Below are positions 8,658 through 17,821 of a stretch of DNA of 53,720 nucleotides, piece after piece. The DNA lies in NCBI RefSeq assembly GCF_000525795.1, contig NZ_AOCG01000016.1, positions 1-53,720 on the forward strand. Reading direction: 5' to 3'. The DNA is from Listeria aquatica FSL S10-1188. GTDB lineage: Bacteria; Bacillota; Bacilli; Lactobacillales; Listeriaceae. Below the pieces are notes generated by a model. It ran no database searches. It was not told the DNA's origin and saw nothing but the letters and a program-made list of their open reading frames with translations. Positions within the stretch are counted from its first letter, which is position 1, and every line of letters begins with the position of its first letter. The translations under genes and the position numbers were made by a program.

Positions 8658-11600
8658 GTACGCCCTCTCCTTCCGCTGCTTCTTTTTTGACAACAAACAA
8701 GTTACTAACAATCAGAATTATAGCGACTCCAATACAAGCAAATGTCAGAATCAAAATGTTGCTTTCCCCATTCAAAATCCGATTAAGCAAGGTCTCTAAA
8801 TATTGTAGTGGTGAGAATTTCTGTAGCGTTCCAAACGCAGAAGTCTTATCAACATTTAGTCCAATTGCATCGGTTAGGAATAAATACAAACTTAGCACAA
8901 GCAAAATGATAAACATCCCTACCATCTGCAACTGCCGCAACAAGTAAGTACATCCAGATACGAGGAGTAGCATGAGCAGCAAACAAATACCTATCCAGAA
9001 GAAATAGCCAATCTCGCTCACATCAAAGATTTTTCCAGAAATAAGTCCAATCATCAAACCTTCAATAACCGCAACCCCAACCGTGATACTCGTAATCGGT
9101 AAATTACGGGAAGCAATCGACAGTTCTTCACTGAATTGGTCTTTTTGAATACGTCTCTTCTCAAAAGCAGAAATGACGTATCCAGAAAATAGAGCGATAA
9201 TCGTACAAATCAATACCATGTAATAAGGCGTCGTTTTATCTCCAGCGACAATCGCTTTCCCATTTACTTTTTCAACTGGATTACTCAAGAAGTTATATAG
9301 GTTTTCATTTTGACGATCTCCTACACGACTGTTCTTCATGACCTTCGAAAAGTTCTTCGAAAAAGTCTGATCCGCTTGTAATTTTTTCGCAAGTGACCCT
9401 GATAAACCGCCTGCCTCTGAAATTAAATTTTCTCCGCTTTTTTGAATATTTTTCGCTTCTTGATCAATTGCATCAAACGTGTCGTACACACCTTTTGCCG
9501 AATCTAAATTTTGTCCAGTAGAATCTGCTAAGCTCTGACTTGTCGCAAGTAAAGACCCGAATGAACTATCAAGAGCCATTGTTGCCGCTTGTTCATCCGA
9601 ACTATTTCCAAGTACAACTTGATTTTCCGAAACGAGTCCCGAACTCTTTTCTCGCCAAGAATCAATATCACTTAGCATTTTTGCCAAGTTCTCATTTTGA
9701 CTAATTGCTTCTTGATTCGTTCCAATAAGCCGCGCAGCCACATCTTGCGACCGTGAATCCGCATCACTCATCACCTGTTTATAATCAGCGATCCTCGACT
9801 CAAACGCAGACAATTTTTCTTTATACGCCTTCGTCATATTACCTGATGCCTTCACAGCAATCGTTTCTAGTAAGTCGTCTCGGTTGAAAATAGCATAATA
9901 GGAATTAGAAGTTGCTTGACTGTCAAGCGAACCACTAGGTGTATAGTTACTATCCCAAGGATTAATTCCATAATAAAGCTGGAATAATATGCCCGTCCGT
10001 TCATAATTCCGCACAATCAAACGCAGCTCTTTAAACATATCCGTCAAACTAAAATCATCTTTGTTATAAAACGGCAAGTCTGCAAACTCAAACGAATAAA
10101 CTTCTTGAATGAGTGTTTCTTCCTTCGTTTCAATAGCTGGTTCAACTTCCTTAGTACCTGTTTTGCCATCAGTAGCACCTACATTCCTTTCCCCAGTCGC
10201 TTCAGTACCCGCCGAACTCTTCGTAGAATTGTTCGGTTCGGTCGATTCATTACCAGTAGTTCCTGGAGCTGGATTAGGAGTTGCAGCTGTATCTTGAACG
10301 ACTTCCTTTTTCACTTTCTGTACAGCCGTCGCATTTATTTTCAGCGATCCAAAAATTGGAATGTCCTTTGCTGCAACATTGTCTTTCAATTTAGCAGTTG
10401 CTGAAATGGCATAATTCCCTGCCTCGCCATTTTCTTGTGAAAAATGAAGAATAAGCTTGCCATCACTTTGCTCTGCAATTTGGTAATCCACATTTTGTCC
10501 ATCTTTAGTCAGTGTTAAGTTTTCCAAATCAAATCGTCTGTCGAAATTCAAACGTATTTCCATTTCCGTTCCGGGGTCCGTCTCAGATAGCATGAGCGAA
10601 TCCGAATGAATCGTGAGCCCCTGCTGTTTTAATTCTTGCGCTTTCTTATTTTGCGTTTCAACAATTTGATCGTTAATAACATTCTTAGATGGATTCTGTG
10701 CTTTATCTGCATCATTGAATTCTGTAGGATTTTCATTCATATACTGCTTAGCAAGTTCTTTAATGTTCTTGTACGCTTCCGTATCAATCCCAAGCATAGC
10801 AGCATCGTCTTCCGAAAAATATTGCAGTTCCTTAATAGAATCCTTGAGCGTATCTGTAAAGCGCTTATTAATATCCGGGTCGAGCGAAGCTATTGTGAAT
10901 ACTTCATTCGATCCACCAGCTCCCCCAGAAAGTATCCGAACTAAATCTTGCTTAACTGCATCTTGAATCTCTGCATTGATCGTATCATTAAGCGACTGAT
11001 CAACCGCTGTAATTCTCGCATTAACGTCTGCTATATAATTTTGCAGTTGTTGTGTCTGTGTCATAAGTGACGTCGTATTTTCTGACGATGTTAACTCTCG
11101 ATATAAAAGTGCATTCGCTTGCTGCAATGCTCCTAGTTGGCTTTGCACATTCTCCGCAGATAAACTCGCCGTATACTTCTGCAAATTGTCTTCAAATGTT
11201 GTTCCAAAAGGTGTATGATCTTGTTGCATTTTAAGTAGACTGCTTAGATCAGTCCCATAAACTTTATTTTCTTGGTCTGCTTCTAAAAGAGAATTCTCAT
11301 GACCTTTCAATAAATCTTGGAATCCAGTAAAACTTTCTTTTGAGCTCCCTGTATAGTCTTGCACTGTTTTAAATTGATCCGTATAATTTGCTAGCGGATT
11401 GTGTACCGAAACATTATAGCGATCATTATTTTTCTTTTCCTTGTTAACCAATTCTTTAATATTGTCCTGTGACTCTTGCAAGTTCGTTAATATGCTTGCA
11501 AAATAAACATCAATCACTCGCTGATTCATGTCTGAAAGTAAGTCAGAGGCTGTTTTTTCTGCTTCTGTTTTCAAATCATTGTTTCCCGTATCATTAATTT

Positions 11601-12012
11601 TGTAATAGATCTGTATTTTTTCCGGCGAATCCGACGTTAACGATAACGCTTTTTTCGAAAAATCATTCGGAATCACAATCATTAGATTATAAATATCCCG
11701 TTTCAATCCACTTTCAGCTACACCCCGACTTACCGTTGCCCAGTCGTGTGTTTTATCCTTCAGCACACTTGTTTGGATATCATTTCCAAACAAATATTCT
11801 TTGCCCGAAAGTTTTGCTCCTTTATCTTCATTGACAAGAGCTACATTCATTTTTTGTACTTGCTCACTTTTTATCGCACTATCTTGTTTTTCAGTCTGGC
11901 TTTGATTTCGATTTTTGCTAATGGATTGGTTCAGTCCCAAAATAGAGACAGAAGCCGTTAATCCGATTGCCAGAATCAAAAACAGCACTATTTTCCATTT
12001 TATTTTCCGCAT
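8647..12012 (-). CDS. esaA: EsaA, large T7SS membrane protein
   Basis: 1,121 residues: an N-terminal membrane helix (about 8-25, IVLFLILAIGLTASVSILGL), a very long coiled-coil-rich extracellular region and a cluster of about five membrane helices in the last 230 residues. This is the YhgE/Pip-like EsaA/YueB architecture that forms the surface-reaching part of Firmicute T7SS. A Thr/Glu/Pro/Ser-rich, low-complexity stretch (about 570-630) interrupts the extracellular region. The frame is intact over 3.4 kb. It lies downstream of esxA, separated by a terminator-like hairpin. Confidence 0.95.
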   Translation of the reverse strand: MRKIKWKIVLFLILAIGLTASVSILGLNQSISKNRNQSQTEKQDSAIKSEQVQKMNVALVNEDKGAKLSGKEYLFGNDIQTSVLKDKTHDWATVSRGVAESGLKRDIYNLMIVIPNDFSKKALSLTSDSPEKIQIYYKINDTGNNDLKTEAEKTASDLLSDMNQRVIDVYFASILTNLQESQDNIKELVNKEKKNNDRYNVSVHNPLANYTDQFKTVQDYTGSSKESFTGFQDLLKGHENSLLEADQENKVYGTDLSSLLKMQQDHTPFGTTFEDNLQKYTASLSAENVQSQLGALQQANALLYRELTSSENTTSLMTQTQQLQNYIADVNARITAVDQSLNDTINAEIQDAVKQDLVRILSGGAGGSNEVFTIASLDPDINKRFTDTLKDSIKELQYFSEDDAAMLGIDTEAYKNIKELAKQYMNENPTEFNDADKAQNPSKNVINDQIVETQNKKAQELKQQGLTIHSDSLMLSETDPGTEMEIRLNFDRRFDLENLTLTKDGQNVDYQIAEQSDGKLILHFSQENGEAGNYAISATAKLKDNVAAKDIPIFGSLKINATAVQKVKKEVVQDTAATPNPAPGTTGNESTEPNNSTKSSAGTEATGERNVGATDGKTGTKEVEPAIETKEETLIQEVYSFEFADLPFYNKDDFSLTDMFKELRLIVRNYERTGILFQLYYGINPWDSNYTPSGSLDSQATSNSYYAIFNRDDLLETIAVKASGNMTKAYKEKLSAFESRIADYKQVMSDADSRSQDVAARLIGTNQEAISQNENLAKMLSDIDSWREKSSGLVSENQVVLGNSSDEQAATMALDSSFGSLLATSQSLADSTGQNLDSAKGVYDTFDAIDQEAKNIQKSGENLISEAGGLSGSLAKKLQADQTFSKNFSKVMKNSRVGDRQNENLYNFLSNPVEKVNGKAIVAGDKTTPYYMVLICTIIALFSGYVISAFEKRRIQKDQFSEELSIASRNLPITSITVGVAVIEGLMIGLISGKIFDVSEIGYFFWIGICLLLMLLLVSGCTYLLRQLQMVGMFIILLVLSLYLFLTDAIGLNVDKTSAFGTLQKFSPLQYLETLLNRILNGESNILILTFACIGVAIILIVSNLFVVKKEAAEGEGVHES

Positions 12013-12092
12013 TATCCTGTTTAGTCACTCCCGTTTTTCAAGCTTACTCTATTCCCAGACGCCTTCCATCTCCACTCACTGTGCACTTTTCA

Positions 12093-12124
12093 GAAAAAGC
12101 CATGTAACGAAGGGCTACATGGCT
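12093..12124 (-). terminator. Intrinsic terminator between esxA and esaA
   Basis: A nine-base-pair hairpin (arms 12098-12106 and 12116-12124, loop rich in A/G) is followed on the minus strand by a run of five T. It lies 40 bases past the esxA stop and 81 before esaA. It would end most esxA transcripts and let a minority read into the machine genes, a common way to overproduce the secreted substrate. Confidence 0.75.
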
Positions 12125-12163
12125 TTTCAAGACACACAAATATGTATGTTCTAAGGTAGAATG

Positions 12164-12457
12164 TTAGAAACCAAAGTTTTGAGAAAGTTGTTGGTCTTGC
12201 TCTTCCACTGCAGATGCAGTTTTTTGAAGTTGTTGTTCAATTTGATCCATCAAGTTTGCAAATTCAGTTACTTTTGGTTTCAATTGATTGAACTGATCAT
12301 CAAAACGTTGGAAAGCTTGACCTTCCCACTCACTGCGAAGTTGTTCTTGTAGTTGAGACAAGCGTTGTAACATTTGTTCAATGTCACGTGCACTTGTTCC
12401 ATAAGTTTTTGCACGATCCCGTAGTTCAGCTGGGGTCATTCTAATTTGTCCAGACAT
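12164..12457 (-). CDS. esxA: EsxA, WXG100 secreted protein
   Basis: 97 residues, MSGQIRMTPAELRDRAKTYG..., with Trp44-Glu-Gly46 forming the WXG turn between two helices. The start at 12455-12457 is chosen because the AGGAG box lies nine bases upstream; the in-frame ATG at 12466 abuts that box and cannot use it. EsxA is the small dimeric T7SS substrate and is also needed for secretion of others. It is first in the ESX cluster and transcribed toward esaA. Confidence 0.96.
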   Translation of the reverse strand: MSGQIRMTPAELRDRAKTYGTSARDIEQMLQRLSQLQEQLRSEWEGQAFQRFDDQFNQLKPKVTEFANLMDQIEQQLQKTASAVEEQDQQLSQNFGF

Positions 12458-12634
12458 GAAATTCATCTCCTCTTTTTATGATTATTTCGATAAAATTTTA
12501 CCATACTTCAGACAAAAAATATGTGGACATTTTGTGAACTTTATTCACGTTTTTCATTAAAATGAGCAATTTTGTTTTTTATTTATCATAGTTAATAACA
12601 CAAAAATGAATTGTGCACATTAAAACCAAAAATT
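12458..12634 (-). promoter_or_regulatory. Upstream region of esxA with AT-rich promoter
   Basis: This 177-base gap contains the esxA ribosome binding site (AGGAG) and, on the minus strand about 30 bases further up, a TAAAAT element that could serve as a -10. I see no strong -35 at 17 bases, so an activator may be needed. Nothing else is recognisable in it. Confidence 0.4.
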
Positions 12635-12669
12635 AAAGTGGCTCTGCTGCAACAGCAGAGCCACTTTTT
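12635..12669. terminator. Strong bidirectional terminator downstream of paiA
   Basis: A 15-bp perfect stem (12635-12649 with 12653-12667) with a three-base loop is flanked by T-rich sequence on both strands. It separates the paiA-marR unit from the ESX locus. Confidence 0.85.
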
Positions 12670-12732
12670 ATCTGAAAATCACATAGTGTGAAAGTTAACA
12701 AACTTTGTTTAAACTTAAGCATGTAAATTCTT

Positions 12733-13251
12733 CTAAATTTCGACGGGACGTTTCAAAATCAAATCCGTTTGCTCCTCTTCTCCAAATAGAAAAACATGTT
12801 CACCAGCTTGATAAAATCCAAGTTTCTTGTAAAATTGTAAGGCATCCTGATTTTCCTCCCAAACGCCAAGCCAAATGACTTCTTTTCCTTTATTTTTTGC
12901 TTCATCAAAAGCATGGCGAAGAAGTCGTCGCCCCAATCCATTTCGTTTAAAAATGGTTCGGACATAAATTCGTTCCACTTCTAAATGATCATTTCCCATT
13001 TTTTCCGTCTGACTATCTCCCCAGTTTAGTTTCAAGTAACCAGCAAGTTGCCCATCCAAATAAATCAAATAGAAAGCTGACTCCGAATCAGTAAGCTCCC
13101 TCTCTAATTGTTCTTCATCAAAAGCCCGGTCCACATATGCTTGCAGATTTTCCTCAGCATTTTGCTCTCGAAAAGTATCAATAAAAGTATCAATACTAAC
13201 CGATCGAAGTAAATCAAGCTGACCCAGACTACAAGGTTCAATACTAATCAT
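12733..13251 (-). CDS. paiA: PaiA-like spermidine/spermine N-acetyltransferase
   Basis: 172 residues with close resemblance along the whole length to Bacillus PaiA: start ISIEPCSLGQLDLLRSVSID, acetyl-CoA loop RNGLGRRLL (about residue 103), WLGVWEENQDALQFYKKLGF and the C-terminal GEEEQTDLILKR. GNAT enzymes of this type acetylate polyamines with acetyl-CoA in the cytoplasm. It follows the marR gene by about 20 bases on the same strand, so it is probably co-transcribed and controlled by it. The substrate is inferred from family similarity. Confidence 0.82.
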   Translation of the reverse strand: MISIEPCSLGQLDLLRSVSIDTFIDTFREQNAEENLQAYVDRAFDEEQLERELTDSESAFYLIYLDGQLAGYLKLNWGDSQTEKMGNDHLEVERIYVRTIFKRNGLGRRLLRHAFDEAKNKGKEVIWLGVWEENQDALQFYKKLGFYQAGEHVFLFGEEEQTDLILKRPVEI

Positions 13252-13270
13252 CTAAATCCACCCTTTCCAC

Positions 13271-13723
13271 TTAATAAATCCGTTTTCCACCTTTTTTCAC
13301 CGCATTCCAGTCAGTTTCAATATTTTGCCGCATTCTGGTCAGGAAGCAAACTAATGATTCAACTTCATCCTCTGAAAAGCCGTCAAGTGCAACCGAATTT
13401 GAATACTCATTTTCTCGTATAATAAATGGAAAAGTATCAAGTCCACGTTTTGTTGGAAATAGTTGCTTGTTCTTCTTATTCTGTTTATCCATTTTGCGCT
13501 CAATGAAACCATTTAATTCTAATTTTTTTACAGCCCGAGCAACTGTAGTTCGGTCTACTTTCACCATTTCCGCCAATTTTTCTTGAATTATTCCAGGAAA
13601 TTCACAAATTCGAACTAAATATAAATATTGTCCCTTAGTTAATTTTAAATCTTTAAATTCAACATTACTAATCGAGTCGAGCGCTCGAGCAATATTCCCA
13701 AGTTCTCGCAACACATCTTTCAC
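13271..13723 (-). CDS. MarR-family transcriptional regulator
   Basis: 150 residues with a central winged helix-turn-helix (PGIIQEKLAEMVKVDRTTVA, recognition helix VDRTTVARAVKKLELNGFIE, wing around RKMDKQNKKNK) and flanking dimerisation helices, the MarR layout. It is the first gene of a two-gene unit with paiA and divergent from a GNAT gene. Local repressor function on the shared intergenic region is inferred. A seven-base A run inside this gene does not break the frame. Confidence 0.88.
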   Translation of the reverse strand: MKDVLRELGNIARALDSISNVEFKDLKLTKGQYLYLVRICEFPGIIQEKLAEMVKVDRTTVARAVKKLELNGFIERKMDKQNKKNKQLFPTKRGLDTFPFIIRENEYSNSVALDGFSEDEVESLVCFLTRMRQNIETDWNAVKKGGKRIY

Positions 13724-13767
13724 TTTCTTTCTCCCCCCTCTTTATTTTCGATTTTAATCTCTTTTTG

Positions 13768-13807
13768 TTGCAAATGCAATATTTTTCATTATTAATTCCG
13801 CTATAAT
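13768..13807. promoter_or_regulatory. Divergent control region: inverted repeat and -10 box
   Basis: TTGCA-AA-TGCAA at 13768-13779 is a short perfect inverted repeat, and TATAAT at 13802-13807 is a consensus -10 for the plus-strand GNAT gene that starts at 13834. The repeat sits near the -35 position between the two divergent genes, where a MarR dimer could block both promoters. This role is inference. Confidence 0.45.
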
Positions 13808-13833
13808 AGGCTTATACAGAAAGGGGGAAACAG

Positions 13834-14341
13834 ATGGACATACTTTACAAAAAAAATTTCTCCAAAAGAAAAAAGGAAACTATACGACTGTATGAAACAG
13901 CTAGACCAAGAAACTGATTTTATGCTCTATTCGCCTGAAGAACGTCTTTATCAAGAAAAACAGCTTGAAAGTTTTATTCAAAATACTCAGGAAAACGGAA
14001 TTTTATTAGGTGCAATCGTACAAAACCAGATCGTTGGGGTTATTTCCGTGCAAACCTCTAATCTTACAAAAATCAAGCATACTGGCTATCTAGTCATTGG
14101 TGTACAAAAAGAATTCCAAAAGAAGGGCATTGCCTCTAAACTTTTCGAAGAAATATTCGCTTGGGCAAGAAACGAATCTATTCATCGACTCGAATTAACT
14201 GTAATCACCGCAAACTTCCCGGCCATTCAATTATATGAAAAGCTTGGTTTTTACAAAGAAGGTTTAAAAAAAGATGCTATTTACATGAAAGGCCGCTATT
14301 ACGATGAATTTTACATGGCAAAACTACTAGAAAAAAGGTGA
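13834..14341 (+). CDS. GNAT-family N-acetyltransferase (one frameshift)
   Basis: ATG 13834 has an AAGGGGG box just upstream and reads MDILYKK; a run of eight A at 13849-13856 then shifts the frame. Seven A joins it to the long open frame (KISPKEKRKLYDCMKQLDQE...), giving about 168 residues. The GNAT core is clear: VIGVQKEFQKKGIASKLF (acetyl-CoA loop QxxGIA) and NFPAIQLYEKLGFYKEG. The pattern resembles ribosomal-protein or amino-acid acetyltransferases; the substrate is unknown. It is transcribed divergently from marR-paiA. Confidence 0.85.
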
Positions 14342-14369
14342 AACTCAAAAACTTGAGTTTCACCTTTTT
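14337..14369. terminator. Bidirectional terminator between GNAT and DUF916 genes
   Basis: A 12-bp stem (14337-14348 with 14353-14364), overlapping the GNAT stop codon, is followed by five T on the plus strand and preceded by A on the left. It serves the convergent GNAT and DUF916 genes. Confidence 0.85.
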
Positions 14370-14375
14370 CATTGA

Positions 14376-15404
14376 TCACCTAGCTGTTCGTCTATTTTTC
14401 TTCCTCTTCTTTCTCCAAGCGAAGTAAAGCAAAAAACCAACCACAATGACAACACCTGCAATAAGCGCAATGAGCCACCAATAATTCGGGCTTTCGATCG
14501 TCACATCTTTCTTATTCAATTTACTCGCTTCGTCTCGTCTAATTTGAAAGTTCTTCGTAAATCGCCAGCTTTCCTTTGAAGATTTTGCTTTCAAATGGAG
14601 CGTATAATCACCTGGTTTAAGCGGCTCGCCATTCAGCAACACGGGATAAGTAAAATGAGAATTAGGTGCAACTTGCATGTCCTTTTGTGAAGATTTATAT
14701 AACGTTTCCGTCTTCCCTTTTCGAGTAATCTTTGCTTCCAACTCAAAACGATTTAAGTATGTTGGTGTAGGATTTTGCAAGGTGAATAGAATCGCATTAC
14801 GCGCATTCGTCTGACCCGCTTCTACTTTCCTTAATTTTAAATCTTGCTTTACTTCTTCGTCTGACTCTTGTAACGTAACGCCGATGACATAAGCATACTT
14901 ATTTTCAATACTTATGCCCTTATCTTGCTTTTGACTCGTTGCAACTTTTTTCTCTTCCAACGTAATACCTCCAGCAAGTACTCCCACATATGGTTTATCC
15001 GGCATAGTAACAGCTAACTTTAAATCTACACTCTTTTTAGCAGGAACAGTAATTTTCTTTTCCACCTTTATTAAATCCCTTAATGAATAAGGTAAGGTCT
15101 TATCTCTTTGAACATTCGCTTCACCGTATTCAACAACCCCATGCATGTTAGTCGTCGCAGAATGGATTTGCGGGTTGACCACTACCGCCTTATTCGTATC
15201 ATTACGCAATTTAACTACCAGAGTTTGCTTTTGTCCCGGCTTCATTTTTAAATTAAAATAGGATTTCTTCTTATCGATTTGATTGCTCGGAATTTGAGTT
15301 TCAGCAGCAAAATTAAATTCTGATGCATGTGCATCCATCGAAGTACCTAACGTGAGCGTACAAATCAAAACAAGCCCCAAGAGGTATCCAATAGCCTTTT
15401 TCAT
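14376..15404 (-). CDS. DUF916/DUF3324 WxL-interacting membrane-anchored protein
   Basis: 342 residues from ATG 15402-15404, which has AAGGAG upstream. It has a signal peptide (MKKAIGYLLGLVLICTLTLG), two extracellular beta-rich modules matching the DUF916 then DUF3324 pattern (MKPGQKQTLVVKLRNDTNKA early; FTLQNPTPTYLNRFELEAKI later), one C-terminal membrane helix (WLIALIAGVVIVVGFLLYFA) and a basic tail. Such proteins occur with WxL proteins and are thought to hold them at the cell wall. It is last in the three-gene WxL unit. Confidence 0.9.
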   Translation of the reverse strand: MKKAIGYLLGLVLICTLTLGTSMDAHASEFNFAAETQIPSNQIDKKKSYFNLKMKPGQKQTLVVKLRNDTNKAVVVNPQIHSATTNMHGVVEYGEANVQRDKTLPYSLRDLIKVEKKITVPAKKSVDLKLAVTMPDKPYVGVLAGGITLEEKKVATSQKQDKGISIENKYAYVIGVTLQESDEEVKQDLKLRKVEAGQTNARNAILFTLQNPTPTYLNRFELEAKITRKGKTETLYKSSQKDMQVAPNSHFTYPVLLNGEPLKPGDYTLHLKAKSSKESWRFTKNFQIRRDEASKLNKKDVTIESPNYWWLIALIAGVVIVVGFLLYFAWRKKRKKNRRTAR

Positions 15405-15478
15405 TGATTTTATTCTCCTTAAAACAAGACAAAAGGCGATATTTGCTATTACAAACATGCCTTTTGTCCTTCGTTATT

Positions 15479-16246
15479 TTATTCTCCACCAGGAGCTGGA
15501 ACGTCTTGAAGTCTCCACAATAATGATGTTGAATATTTTTTCGCATATTTGGTTGCTTTACCAGGCACTTTCAGTGAAATACTCTTGCCGCCACTTGAAT
15601 TATCCCCAAACGCAAGAACATACGTCCCTGCACCTTCACCGTTTTTAGCAGCCATGATATTTACCGCTGTCCCATTCCCATCAGGGGTTAGTGAGAAAGA
15701 ATTTTTAACAGCAGAAGGTTTAGGCGAAATGGATGCCGTATTCACAACACCATTTGAAAACACCAGCTCAGCGCCTGTTAATTCTTCATTATCCGCCGTA
15801 AGAAATTGCCCTTGTTGCTTCACAGACAACGACCAACCTGTTTCGAGACCACGGTTATCCGTTACTTGGACATAATTGGGGCCGTCTCCACGACTACTGC
15901 CATCCCCAAATTTTTGAGCTACTGCATTATAAACTTGGTCAGTTGATGTAATTTTTTGTGTCCCAAAGTCAAGGCTAGATGCGTAATCGATACTAAGCGG
16001 CCCTTCGGTTCCTGGGTTTGGTCCACTTGGATCTGTTGGGTCAATAGGCCCTTCCCCGTCCCCAAGCGTTTTTGTTGGATCTGTTGGATCAACTGGTTTT
16101 ACAAGCTCATTACTCGGTGAAAATTCTACGATAAGATTTGATTTGTATTCTGCTGCTGACACAGTGGAACTTAAACCAAAATTAGTTAAAACGGCTCCTA
16201 GTGATAAAGCAGAAATAGCTACAATCTTGCTCGCTTTATTTTTCAT
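15479..16246 (-). CDS. WxL-domain surface protein
   Basis: 255 residues with a signal peptide cleaved near SAAEYKS, a Pro/Asp/Thr-rich spacer (KPVDPTDPTKTLGDGEGPID) and a C-terminal WxL domain carrying both signature tryptophans, GWSLSVKQ in the middle and LLWRLQDVP at the end. WxL domains bind peptidoglycan or secondary wall polymers non-covalently. It is paralogous to the next gene upstream and partner to the DUF916 protein downstream. Confidence 0.93.
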   Translation of the reverse strand: MKNKASKIVAISALSLGAVLTNFGLSSTVSAAEYKSNLIVEFSPSNELVKPVDPTDPTKTLGDGEGPIDPTDPSGPNPGTEGPLSIDYASSLDFGTQKITSTDQVYNAVAQKFGDGSSRGDGPNYVQVTDNRGLETGWSLSVKQQGQFLTADNEELTGAELVFSNGVVNTASISPKPSAVKNSFSLTPDGNGTAVNIMAAKNGEGAGTYVLAFGDNSSGGKSISLKVPGKATKYAKKYSTSLLWRLQDVPAPGGE

Positions 16247-16269
16247 ATCTTTTCCCTCTCTTTCATCAA

Positions 16270-17058
16270 TTATTTATCATTTCCCGGAACATCGGATAAT
16301 TTCCAAGTAAGTTTTGTTTTATACTGCACAGCATCTTTAGCTGATTTACCAGGAATAAATAGCGAAATGGCTTTATTCACTTTAGTCGCTTCTGCATCGC
16401 TACCTTCAGTTGCTGGTTCTTCTGATACGCTCCCCCACTTATCAATCCAACTTCCAGCTCCCTTATGAATTTGTGCCGACATAACGGTCGACTCCGCTCC
16501 AGCGGGATCAAGAACGATATCCTTGGCATCCGGTGCTTGCATCCCTTCTGCGTTACTAACAACTTGACTATCTGTAAACTTAATTTGCGCACCAACTAGT
16601 TCTTTATTTTGTGTATCTGCGTTGCTGAACTGTCCTTCTTGTTTAACCGTCAGCATCCATCCAAGATTTGTTCCACGATGGTCAGAAACTTGCACAAAAT
16701 TAGACGTCCAACCTGTGCTACCATCCACTTGGTTAAATTTTTGTGCTTTTGCATAATACGTTTCATCACGAGCAGTAATTTCATTTGTTCCAAAGTCTAT
16801 ACTTGAGGCAAAATCTATACTTAGCGGTCCCGAAGTCCCCGGTTCTGCTAATCCCTCTGGGGTTGTCGGATCAACCGGTGTAATCGTTTCTCCTTGTGGA
16901 TCATCTGGATTCATTGGTTTTGTAATCCCAGTACTCGGAACGAACTGTACTACCCCATTTGATTGATACTCAGCTCCATCTGCCGCAAAAGCAGAAACCG
17001 GTATAGCAAAAATCATACCTGCCGCTGATCCCATGCCTATCCATTTATGTAATTTCAT
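16270..17058 (-). CDS. WxL-domain surface protein (paralogue)
   Basis: 262 residues with signal peptide MKLHKWIGMGSAAGMIFAIP..., the same spacer type (KPMNPDDPQGETITPVDPTT) and WxL signatures GWMLTVKQ and LTWKLSDVP. It shares the order EYQSN...VQFVPSTGITKP with its neighbour, so the two arose by duplication. It is first in the WxL unit; transcription probably starts in the 359-base gap upstream. Confidence 0.93.
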   Translation of the reverse strand: MKLHKWIGMGSAAGMIFAIPVSAFAADGAEYQSNGVVQFVPSTGITKPMNPDDPQGETITPVDPTTPEGLAEPGTSGPLSIDFASSIDFGTNEITARDETYYAKAQKFNQVDGSTGWTSNFVQVSDHRGTNLGWMLTVKQEGQFSNADTQNKELVGAQIKFTDSQVVSNAEGMQAPDAKDIVLDPAGAESTVMSAQIHKGAGSWIDKWGSVSEEPATEGSDAEATKVNKAISLFIPGKSAKDAVQYKTKLTWKLSDVPGNDK

Positions 17059-17417
17059 TCAAATTCCCTCCTCAATCCTTCATATACGGCAAAAAGAACT
17101 TTATCTATTTGCCCTATCATTTTTTATTCAGTTCCTCTCTTTTGATTGCTCAGGCGCTATCCCTCCCACACCAATTAAATTCTTAGTAAGAACATTACTC
17201 CAAAAATCTAAGCTAACTTCAGCTTATCAAAATATAAATTTTCATCTTTGTAACTTTGTTCCATTCTATTTTTCAAGTTATGTATTTTTTGTGAAAAAAC
17301 GTTCTTCAAATCAGTTAGTTCTCCTATAAAAAAACATCCAATTGGGAAACCGACTATCGCTTTCATCAATTGAATGTTCTTATATCAGTATATTTCACAG
17401 ACCTTTTCCTTGATTTT
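17059..17417 (-). promoter_or_regulatory. 359-base gap upstream of the WxL unit
   Basis: AT-rich with no credible gene. A short inverted repeat (AAGCT-gaagtt-AGCTT on the minus strand, around 17211-17226) is the only structure I noticed. The WxL promoter presumably lies here, but I cannot place it. Confidence 0.35.
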
Positions 17418-17657
17418 TTAATAATCAAATGGTCGATATTTTTTGCGCAAAAATTCTTGTTCACGAGCTCTTTCTAAAATTTCATCTCGAAAATACAGTA
17501 CTGCCCCACCTTTTTTCACACGATTAATTTTTTCACGATTTACTAGTGAATAAAAGCTTTGTTTTGAGATTTGCAATAAATCTAATGCCTCTATTGTTGA
17601 AACAAAGTACTGATCCAATAATTCTAATTGCTTTTCTTTCGAAAGATTATTATCCAT
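17418..17657 (-). CDS. Small excisionase-type helix-turn-helix protein
   Basis: 79 residues; QYFVSTIEALDLLQISKQSF plus YSLVNREKINRVKKGGAVLY matches the MerR-like HTH_17 fold used by excisionases and small regulators, with the recognition helix around ISKQSFYSL. It has a good AGAGGTG ribosome binding site. No integrase or other mobile gene is next to it. It stands alone between the WxL and polysaccharide clusters, so it may regulate either one; that is inference. Confidence 0.75.
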   Translation of the reverse strand: MDNNLSKEKQLELLDQYFVSTIEALDLLQISKQSFYSLVNREKINRVKKGGAVLYFRDEILERAREQEFLRKKYRPFDY

Positions 17658-17821
17658 TTTACACCTCTTATTTTACTTTTTTTAAATTTTTTCCAATAGC
17701 CAGAACTTCTCCTGACTAATTACGTTCTAAATCAAATTGCTTCTAAATTTTTATTGAAGTTTCTCAACAAAATATGAACCGAATATCTTCAGTCCGTTTT
17801 CATCAAAACAAACAAATATTT

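Noticed and set aside
10105..10404. Plus-strand frames opposite esaA low-complexity region
   Set aside because: They arise from the biased Thr/Glu/Pro codons of esaA on the other strand and have no start signals.
17418..17657. Small HTH gene as evidence of a prophage or integrative element
   Set aside because: No integrase, attachment repeats, structural or replication genes lie nearby.
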